Assembly: GCA_949295265.1 (NCBI GenBank)
Contig: CASFKR010000003.1
Span: 1 to 44,903, forward strand
Length of the DNA: 44,903 nucleotides
Direction: 5' to 3'
Source: an uncultured Verrucomicrobiota bacterium
Lineage (GTDB): Bacteria; Verrucomicrobiota; Kiritimatiellia; RFP12; UBA3636
The position numbers and the translations under genes were made by a program. How positions within the stretch are numbered: the first letter of the stretch is position 1; the number at the start of each line of letters is the position of its first letter. Shown here in pieces: positions 36,450 to 44,903 of the stretch. Below the pieces are notes generated by a model. The model was not told the origin of the DNA. It did no database searches and saw only the letters and a program-made list of their open reading frames with translations.

Positions 36450-36470
36450 ATGGTATAAGCTCCTCAGAAA

Positions 36471-40439
<3,969 letters not shown>

Positions 40440-40591
40440 CGGGTGCCTCGATGAAATGTGGAAATTCGATAACTCTCGTTCACAGGGCCCCGGCTATGCG
40501 CACCGAATAAGGCCTGACATCGCAAAGAACAACATTCGCCGGTTGGAACCCGCCGGCGCGGGAAAGGAGGGTTCCGGACTTGCCCCGCCCG

Positions 40592-40632
40592 GAAAGGGGA
40601 AAAAGCCGGGGGAAGGCAGAGCCTTCCTCCCG
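40592..40632 (-). terminator. Attenuator-like hairpin between rplL and rpoB
   Basis: CGGG (40607-40610) and GGAAGGC (40611-40617) pair with GCCTTCC (40621-40627) and CCCG (40629-40632), an 11-bp stem with one bulged base and a 3-nt loop. On the minus strand it is followed by GCTTTTTCCCC. It lies 69 nt beyond the rplL stop and about 150 nt before the rpoB ATG. A partial terminator at this point is known from the E. coli rplJL-rpoBC operon; here the function is inferred. Confidence 0.65.
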
Positions 40633-40700
40633 TCTTGTCGGAAACACGCCGCCGCCCAAGGCGAAATCATGCGCAAAGGCGGACGGCGCTTGCGAGGAAT

Positions 40701-41069
40701 TTACTTGACCTCGACCTTGGCACCGGCGGCCTCGAGCTTCTTCTTGAGCTCTTCGGCTTCGGCCTTGGCGATGCCCGTCTTGACAACGCCGTTCTCTTCG
40801 ACGAGCTTCTTGGACTCGGCCAGGCCGAGACCCGTCGCAGCACGGACTTCCTTGATGACGGCAATCTTGTTTGCGCCCGCTTCAACGAGCTTGACATCGA
40901 ACTCCGTCTTCTCTTCGACAGCGGCAGCGGCAGGCGCAGCGCCCGCGGCGGCAACGGCGACGGGAGCGGCGGCGGAAACGCCCCACTTGTCCTCGAGCAT
41001 CTTGACGAGATCAGCGATCTCCAGGACGGAAAGCCCGGAGAGGAATTCGACGACTTCTTCCTTGGTCAT
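40701..41069 (-). CDS. rplL: 50S ribosomal protein bL12 (L7/L12)
   Basis: 122 residues. An N-terminal dimerisation helix ('[20 protein letters not shown]'), an Ala-rich flexible hinge (about 33-53) and the factor-binding C-terminal domain ('[20 protein letters not shown]', '[13 protein letters not shown]', '[20 protein letters not shown]'). Multiple dimers of it form the ribosome stalk that recruits elongation factors. The gene is set off from rplJ by a 141-bp gap with strong hairpins and from rpoB by 261 bp, so it stands as a separable segment in the operon. Weak Shine-Dalgarno sequence. Confidence 0.98.
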   Translation of the reverse strand: MTKEEVVEFLSGLSVLEIADLVKMLEDKWGVSAAAPVAVAAAGAAPAAAAVEEKTEFDVKLVEAGANKIAVIKEVRAATGLGLAESKKLVEENGVVKTGIAKAEAEELKKKLEAAGAKVEVK

Positions 41070-41126
41070 GGAATGAATCTTTCTATGTTTGGAGTTGTGT
41101 AACCCTCAGTCTCTTTCGGCTGAAGG

Positions 41127-41173
41127 AACCGGATTTCCGGAGATGCGGCACCCGCCGCAGCGGAAACCCGGTT
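41127..41173 (-). promoter_or_regulatory. Large RNA hairpin between rplJ and rplL
   Basis: AACCGGATTTCCG (41127-41139) pairs with CGGAAACCCGGTT (41161-41173) over 13 positions (one G.U in the minus-strand RNA). Inside, TGCGGC (41144-41149) pairs with GCCGCA (41154-41159) around a 4-nt loop. A second small stem-loop, CCTTCAG/CTGAGGG, follows on the rplL side. There is no U-tract, so a processing or stability element is more likely than a terminator. Confidence 0.6.
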
Positions 41174-41210
41174 TTAGGCACAAAATCGGGTGTTGAGATG
41201 CGGCGGAACC

Positions 41211-41753
41211 TTAAGCCGCACCGCCGTCCTTCTCGGCCTTGGCCTTGAGGACGTAGAGGATGCTCTTGAGCGAAGCATGGAGCACGCGCACCATGTCGGT
41301 GGCCGGAGCCTGCAACGTGCCGAGCAGCTTGGCGCGCATCGCGTCCTTGCTCGGGAGCTCGGAGAGCTGCTTGACGCCCGCGGCGTCCAGCGAGGTGGAT
41401 TCGAGCTGACCGCCCTTGACGGAAGCCTTGTCGTTCTTCTGGAGGAACTCCATCAGCGACTTGGCAACCTCGGCCGGATCGCCGGAACCGGTCACCAGCG
41501 CCGTCGGTCCGTTCAGAACCGCTTCCAGCCCCGTCCAGCCCTTCGTTTCGAGCGCCTTCGCGAGGTAGGTGTTCTTGACGACCTTGAGGGCAGACTGGCT
41601 CTTGGCCAGGCGCGCACGCAGATCCGCGAGCGAAGCAACGGTGAGACCGCCGTAATTCAGCACAAAGCAGTAATCGGAATTCGCGATGATGCTGTCAATT
41701 TCCTGAATGGCGGAAAGCTTCTCAGGGCGACGGGAATTTGCCTGTGGTTTCAT
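41211..41753 (-). CDS. rplJ: 50S ribosomal protein uL10
   Basis: 180 residues. The rRNA-binding N-terminal part ('KLSAIQEIDSIIANSDYCFV', 'LADLRARLAKSQSALKVVKN', 'TYLAKALE') anchors the stalk to 23S rRNA. The C-terminal helix ('ATDMVRVLHASLKSILYVLK') is the docking site for L7/L12 dimers. AAGGAG, part of the rplA stop (TAAGGAG), is its ribosome-binding site, so translation is probably coupled to rplA. In many bacteria L10 with L7/L12 represses its own mRNA. Confidence 0.97.
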   Translation of the reverse strand: MKPQANSRRPEKLSAIQEIDSIIANSDYCFVLNYGGLTVASLADLRARLAKSQSALKVVKNTYLAKALETKGWTGLEAVLNGPTALVTGSGDPAEVAKSLMEFLQKNDKASVKGGQLESTSLDAAGVKQLSELPSKDAMRAKLLGTLQAPATDMVRVLHASLKSILYVLKAKAEKDGGAA

Positions 41754-41763
41754 GAAATTCTCC

Positions 41764-42447
41764 TTAGTCCTTGATGTCCAGCTTGACAGGAACGCCCATC
41801 GTGGAGCTCACCGAAACCTTGCGGAAAAGCTGACCCTTGAGGGCGGCGGGGCGGTTGCCGCGGATTGCATCGAGCAGAACCTTGGCATTTTCCACGAGCT
41901 TGTCGGCATCGAAGGAAAGTTTGCCGATCATCACACAGATGTTGCCCTGGCGGTCCATGCGGAACTCAACCTTGCCGGCCTTCTGCTGCTGAACGGCCGT
42001 AGCCGTGTCGTCCGTGACCGTGCCGGTCTTGGGATTCGGCATCAGACCGCGCGGACCGAGGACGCGCGCGAGTTTGCGGACGTTGGCCATGGCCTCCGGC
42101 GTCGCAATCACGACGTCAAAGTCCAGCCAGCCGCCCTTGACCTTCTCGAGCAGATCATCCATGCCGACCGCGTCCGCACCCGCTTCGCGGGCCGCATCCG
42201 CAGCCGTGCCGCCGGCGAAGACGACCACGCGGACCGTACGGCCTGTGCCGTGAGGCAGGCTGACCGTGCCGCGAATCATCTGGTCGGACTTGGTGGCGTC
42301 GCAACCCATGCGCATGCCCAGCTCGACGGACTCATCGAACTTGGCGGCGGGGTTCGCCTTGATAAAGGAAATGGCTTCCTCGAGGGAGACGTGCTCCGTC
42401 GGCGCCTTCTTCGCGATGTCAACGTATTTCTTGCCGTGACGTTTCAT
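41764..42447 (-). CDS. rplA: 50S ribosomal protein uL1
   Basis: 228 residues from the ATG at 42447, supported by AGGAA 6 nt upstream; the longer frame to 42504 would run into the rplK coding region and is not used. Motifs: '[20 protein letters not shown]', '[19 protein letters not shown]', '[20 protein letters not shown]' with '[10 protein letters not shown]', and '[17 protein letters not shown]'. It binds 23S rRNA at the L1 stalk and in many bacteria represses the rplKA mRNA. 13 bp after rplK, 10 bp before rplJ. Confidence 0.97.
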   Translation of the reverse strand: MKRHGKKYVDIAKKAPTEHVSLEEAISFIKANPAAKFDESVELGMRMGCDATKSDQMIRGTVSLPHGTGRTVRVVVFAGGTAADAAREAGADAVGMDDLLEKVKGGWLDFDVVIATPEAMANVRKLARVLGPRGLMPNPKTGTVTDDTATAVQQQKAGKVEFRMDRQGNICVMIGKLSFDADKLVENAKVLLDAIRGNRPAALKGQLFRKVSVSSTMGVPVKLDIKD

Positions 42448-42460
42448 GTTCACGTTCCTC

Positions 42461-42886
42461 CTAGCGTTGCACCACGATGCCCATGGAACGGGCCGTGCCT
42501 TCAATCATGCGGGCAGCGTGCTCGGGGTCGGTCGCATTCAGGTCGGCCGCCTTCGTTTTCACGATTTCCATAATCTGCTCGCGGGTAACCTTGCCAACCT
42601 TATCCTTGTTCGGCGTGCCGGAGCCCTTCTGGATGCCGGCGGCCTTCTTGAGGAGAACCGCGGCGGGCGGCGACTTGAGGATGAAGGTGAAGGAGTGGTC
42701 TGCATAGACCGTAATCACGACCGGAATTTCAAGACCGGCCTGCTTTTCGGTCGCAGCGTTGAACTGCTTGCAGAACGCCATGATGTTCACGCCTTGGGCA
42801 CCCAGGGCAGGGCCGATTGGCGGCGCCGGATTCGCTTTCCCGGCGGGCACCTGCAAACGCACGATGCCGATGACTTTCTTAGCCAT
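42461..42886 (-). CDS. rplK: 50S ribosomal protein uL11
   Basis: 141 residues, standard. The N-terminal domain has '[20 protein letters not shown]' and '[19 protein letters not shown]'; the C-terminal rRNA-binding domain has '[20 protein letters not shown]' and '[13 protein letters not shown]'. It forms the base of the factor-binding stalk and the binding site of thiopeptide antibiotics and of the stringent factor RelA. No Shine-Dalgarno sequence is seen before the ATG, although this protein is made in large amounts; the gene lies 110 bp after nusG. Confidence 0.98.
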   Translation of the reverse strand: MAKKVIGIVRLQVPAGKANPAPPIGPALGAQGVNIMAFCKQFNAATEKQAGLEIPVVITVYADHSFTFILKSPPAAVLLKKAAGIQKGSGTPNKDKVGKVTREQIMEIVKTKAADLNATDPEHAARMIEGTARSMGIVVQR

Positions 42887-42996
42887 AGTGTTGTTGCTGT
42901 TTGGATGGATTCATGCGGCCGCCTCCTCCCGGTTCCCTACCGGTGCGAATGGAGTCAGCCGCGAAAGGGATTCGCTTCCGCGGAAGCAGCGGGCGG

Positions 42997-43608
42997 TTAT
43001 TCCTCGCCCTCTTTCGGCGGTACGTACCGCTCAACCTGCCAGTATTCCAGATCAACCGGCGTGTCGCCGCCGAAGATGGAAACCGAAACCGTCAGGCGAC
43101 CATGCTCGGGGTCGACCGACTGGATGGCGCCGGTGTTGCCCTTGAACGGACCTTCGATGATGCTGACCGTTTCGCCCGGCTCGTAGGTGACCTTCGGGCG
43201 ATTCGTGTGCGCCTCCGGATTCATCATGCTCCGGATGTCCTCCACTTCCTTCTCCGGCAGCGGAATCGGCGGACGGACCATTTCGCCGCGCAGATTGCGC
43301 TCCGCTCCGAGGAAGCCGATGACACCGTCCAGCAGGTTGAGGAATTCCCAGAGTTCCTTGTTGAGAACCTTGCGGCGCTTGTCCAGGTACAAATCGCATT
43401 CGATGAACACGTACCCGGGAAAGAGTTTGCGCGTCTGGGTGACCTTGCGGCCATCCTTGCGCTGGGTGACCACGCGCTCCGTCGGAACGAGCGTCTGCCC
43501 GATGTACTGGCTCAGGTCGACCGTCTGCTCGCTGGCCGTCGCCTTGATGAGGCGCTCCACGCGTTGCTCGTGACTGGTGAGCGTGTTGAGAACAAACCAC
43601 TGACGCAT
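42997..43608 (-). CDS. nusG: Transcription termination/antitermination factor NusG
   Basis: 203 residues. The NGN domain begins 'RQWFVLNTLTSHEQRVERLI' and includes 'RKLFPGYVFIECDLY', which contacts the beta' clamp. An insertion-like acidic segment ('PLPEKEVEDIRSMMNP') precedes the KOW domain ('PGETVSIIEGPFKGNTGAIQ' to 'VDLEYWQVERY'), which contacts Rho or S10. AAGGAG lies 9 nt before the ATG. Between secE and rplK, the universal order. Confidence 0.97.
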   Translation of the reverse strand: MRQWFVLNTLTSHEQRVERLIKATASEQTVDLSQYIGQTLVPTERVVTQRKDGRKVTQTRKLFPGYVFIECDLYLDKRRKVLNKELWEFLNLLDGVIGFLGAERNLRGEMVRPPIPLPEKEVEDIRSMMNPEAHTNRPKVTYEPGETVSIIEGPFKGNTGAIQSVDPEHGRLTVSVSIFGGDTPVDLEYWQVERYVPPKEGEE

Positions 43609-43657
43609 TCGCGTATCTCCTTGTCCGTCCGGTTCGAAAAGGTTGTCGCAGGATGCC

Positions 43658-43864
43658 TCAGCTGCCCATGAGCCAGGTCATCACGACCGTCAGAATGCGG
43701 TCGCAGAAAAACACGAACAGCGCCACCGTAAGCAGCAGACCGCCGACAACCCACGTGGAGCCGACGAGCTCTTTGCGGTTCGGCCACGTAATCTTGCCAA
43801 TCTCAACACGGCATTCACGCAGGAAATTGCCGAAAGACTTGAGTTCGTCTTGAAGTTTGCTCAT
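43658..43864 (-). CDS. secE: Preprotein translocase subunit SecE
   Basis: 68 residues, the short single-span form. An amphipathic helix with the family motif 'ECRVEIGKITWPNRKELVGS' (17-36) is followed by one membrane span ('VGGLLLTVALFVFFCDRILT'). It clamps SecY in the inner membrane. Lies between tRNA-Trp (93 bp) and nusG (49 bp). Confidence 0.96.
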   Translation of the reverse strand: MSKLQDELKSFGNFLRECRVEIGKITWPNRKELVGSTWVVGGLLLTVALFVFFCDRILTVVMTWLMGS

Positions 43865-43957
43865 GTTGATGGGGTCTGCTGAGAAGCATCCGCGCGCCCG
43901 GCCCCGGACGTGTCGCAGGGGAGCGCGCGAAGGTTCGTCGTGGGTGTTACGTTAAAA

Positions 43958-44033
43958 TGGCACGTCGGGCAGGAATCGAACCTGCAACATTCGGTTTTGG
44001 AGACCGATACTCTGCCAATTGAGCTACCGACGT
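43958..44033 (-). tRNA. tRNA-Trp (CCA), 3' CCA encoded
   Basis: Reading the minus strand: acceptor ACGTCGG pairs with CCGACGT, discriminator G. The anticodon stem TCGGT/ACCGA holds the loop CTCCAAA with anticodon CCA. T-loop TTCGATT, CCA encoded at 43958-43960. The rpmG-tRNA-Trp-secE order is the classical one. Confidence 0.97.
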
Positions 44034-44058
44034 AGGGAAAGTGTCTTGTCGAAAGGGC

Positions 44059-44217
44059 TTATTTACCCTTGATTTCCTTGTGAATCGTCCGCTTGCGGTC
44101 GTGCGGGCAGAACTTCAGCAGCTCCAGACGGGCAGGCATCGTCTTGGCGTTGCGGGTCGTGGTATAGTTGCGCCGATGGCACTCGGTGCACTCCATGATA
44201 GCTTGATTGCGGGGCAT
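44059..44217 (-). CDS. rpmG: 50S ribosomal protein bL33
   Basis: 52 residues from the ATG at 44217 ('[20 protein letters not shown]'); the frame is open much further upstream, but that part would run through the promoter and the palindrome. The zinc ribbon is half kept: 'CTEC' is intact, whereas the second pair is 'CPHD', a Cys and an Asp (with a His between), so zinc binding is uncertain. First gene of the unit leading into tRNA-Trp, secE, nusG and the polymerase genes. No Shine-Dalgarno sequence in a leader of about 30 nt. Confidence 0.95.
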   Translation of the reverse strand: MPRNQAIMECTECHRRNYTTTRNAKTMPARLELLKFCPHDRKRTIHKEIKGK

Positions 44218-44254
44218 GGCTAAACAAATCAAAAGCGTTGAAAATCGGAGTCCA

Positions 44255-44283
44255 AGAATAACAGAATGCCTTTCCCAAAACAA
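44255..44283 (-). promoter_or_regulatory. Candidate promoter of rpmG-tRNA-Trp-secE-nusG and downstream genes
   Basis: On the minus strand TTGTTT (44278-44283), 17 bp, TATTCT (44255-44260). The expected start lies about 30 nt before the rpmG ATG. The upstream region is AT-rich (UP-element-like), and the palindrome at 44315-44341 is 31 bp before the -35. Confidence 0.6.
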
Positions 44284-44314
44284 GCAGAAGCTTTCAGAAA
44301 ACTTTATTTTTCCG

Positions 44315-44341
44315 GAAAAGCCGCTCTCAGAGCCACTTTTC
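44315..44341 (-). promoter_or_regulatory. 27-bp palindrome, candidate operator upstream of rpmG operon
   Basis: In the direction of transcription: GAAAA, GTG, GCTCTGAGAGC, GGC, TTTTC. Core and arms equal those at 16448-16474 while the 3-nt spacers differ. It is placed identically, 31 bp upstream of the -35 box. Confidence 0.55.
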
Positions 44342-44608
44342 GATGAGCCAATTTCGTACAATTCCCTTCCCTGCCGACGCATCCGCCCAAATTTCCCGCC
44401 TCTTTCGCGCACGCGCGCGTACAAAACTAAACAGATTCCATGACCGCAGCCGGATTCCCAGACTTATCCCGGAGGGGCGGTCGTCCCATTTTTCAGCCAC
44501 ATGGAGAAGAGATTTGGAGGAAACGAAGACAGAGCGATGGCGTTTGTTTCCCGCAGAACCGCAGAGACATTGGAGGAGAAGACGGCGGAGGCAAAGCCTG
44601 CGAGACGG
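44342..44608. other. Spacer upstream of the rpmG promoter with repeat fragments
   Basis: No gene seen. A 21-nt stretch (44458-44478) matches 13371-13391 with one change. TTTCCCGCAGAACCGCAGAG near 44549 is a relative of the 21.5-kb spacer repeat. CGCACGCGCGCG near 44406 is alternating purine-pyrimidine. Confidence 0.4.
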
Positions 44609-44903
44609 CTATGGCGCGGGTTGCGGGGGTTTCAGGAGGGATGCGAGCCGCCGCAACGAACCGTCGATGTCGGCGCGGTCGATTGCGAAGTCATAGAGAA
44701 GATACACGGTCTCCGTATCATTATCCACAACGATGGTTTGCGGAGCGCGGGACACTTCGCGGACGGGCGTCCAGCGTCCACCCTTCATCTGGCAAAGCCG
44801 GGTTACCCCGTTCGTATTCTTCTCCCAAATCAGCCAGTCCGCATCCTTAGGGAACAAGGATTCTGCCGCATCCGTCCGCACCGCCTTTCCGGCAATGCGG
44901 ACC
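44609..44903 (-). CDS. C-terminal part of an unknown protein, cut by window edge
   Basis: The frame is open to the last base of the window, so the N-terminus lies outside; about 97 residues are visible ('VRIAGKAVRTDAAESLFPKD' at the edge, then 'ADWLIWEKNTNGVTRLCQMK', 'TIVVDNDTETVYLLYDFAID'). It looks like a compact alpha/beta or beta-rich C-terminal domain. No family recognised. A GTG at 44881 could be read as a start, but the uninterrupted upstream frame makes a truncation more likely. Followed by no clear terminator. Confidence 0.5.
   Translation of the reverse strand, partial: VRIAGKAVRTDAAESLFPKDADWLIWEKNTNGVTRLCQMKGGRWTPVREVSRAPQTIVVDNDTETVYLLYDFAIDRADIDGSLRRLASLLKPPQPAP

Overview
This window looks like chromosomal DNA from a high-GC Gram-negative bacterium of the PVC group, most likely Verrucomicrobiota/Kiritimatiellota (inference). 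The support is a secretin and a FadL-type outer-membrane barrel (two membranes), a small secreted protein with a PEP-CTERM tail, secreted proteins with the N-terminal 'LETLDG..YKNV..VEP.G' module I associate with this group, and spacers full of degenerate repeats. No rRNA, CRISPR array, transposase or phage gene was seen.

Left part, 1-25.2 kb (mixed accessory and housekeeping). A secretin (5'-truncated by the window edge) ends at a textbook terminator. Then come, on the minus strand, an AT-richer block (a hypothetical protein and two tandem secreted paralogues), a GH3 beta-glycosidase, an operon read dxr -> glycosyltransferase -> Gfo/Idh/MocA oxidoreductase, a small secreted protein and a FadL-like porin. 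On the plus strand follow tRNA-Gly and tRNA-Lys with their own terminator, then folC and an MTA/SAH nucleosidase. After these lie a PEP-CTERM protein, a hypothetical protein, a 1.4 kb gene-free repeat nest, and a divergent pair: a GH113-like glycosidase and an ADP-ribosylglycohydrolase.

Right part, 25.2-44.2 kb (core translation and transcription, all minus strand). In reading order: rpmG, tRNA-Trp, secE, nusG, rplK, rplA, rplJ, rplL, rpoB, rpoC, terminator; then folK, queA, ispE, tRNA-Gln, prs, rplY, pth, rpsF, ssb, rpsR, rplI, terminator. The rplJ-rplL and rplL-rpoB gaps hold strong RNA hairpins that could adjust L7/L12 and polymerase dosage. The 3' end of ispE lies inside the tRNA-Gln gene. 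A C-terminal fragment of an unknown protein closes the window.

The most notable signal is a 27-bp palindrome (GAAAA-N3-GCTCTGAGAGC-N3-TTTTC) present twice. One copy is upstream of the tRNA-Gly/tRNA-Lys promoter and the other upstream of the rpmG-rpoC promoter, each exactly 31 bp before a candidate -35 box. This suggests an undescribed operator shared by genes of the translation and transcription machinery. All calls come from reading the sequence; no database search was run.
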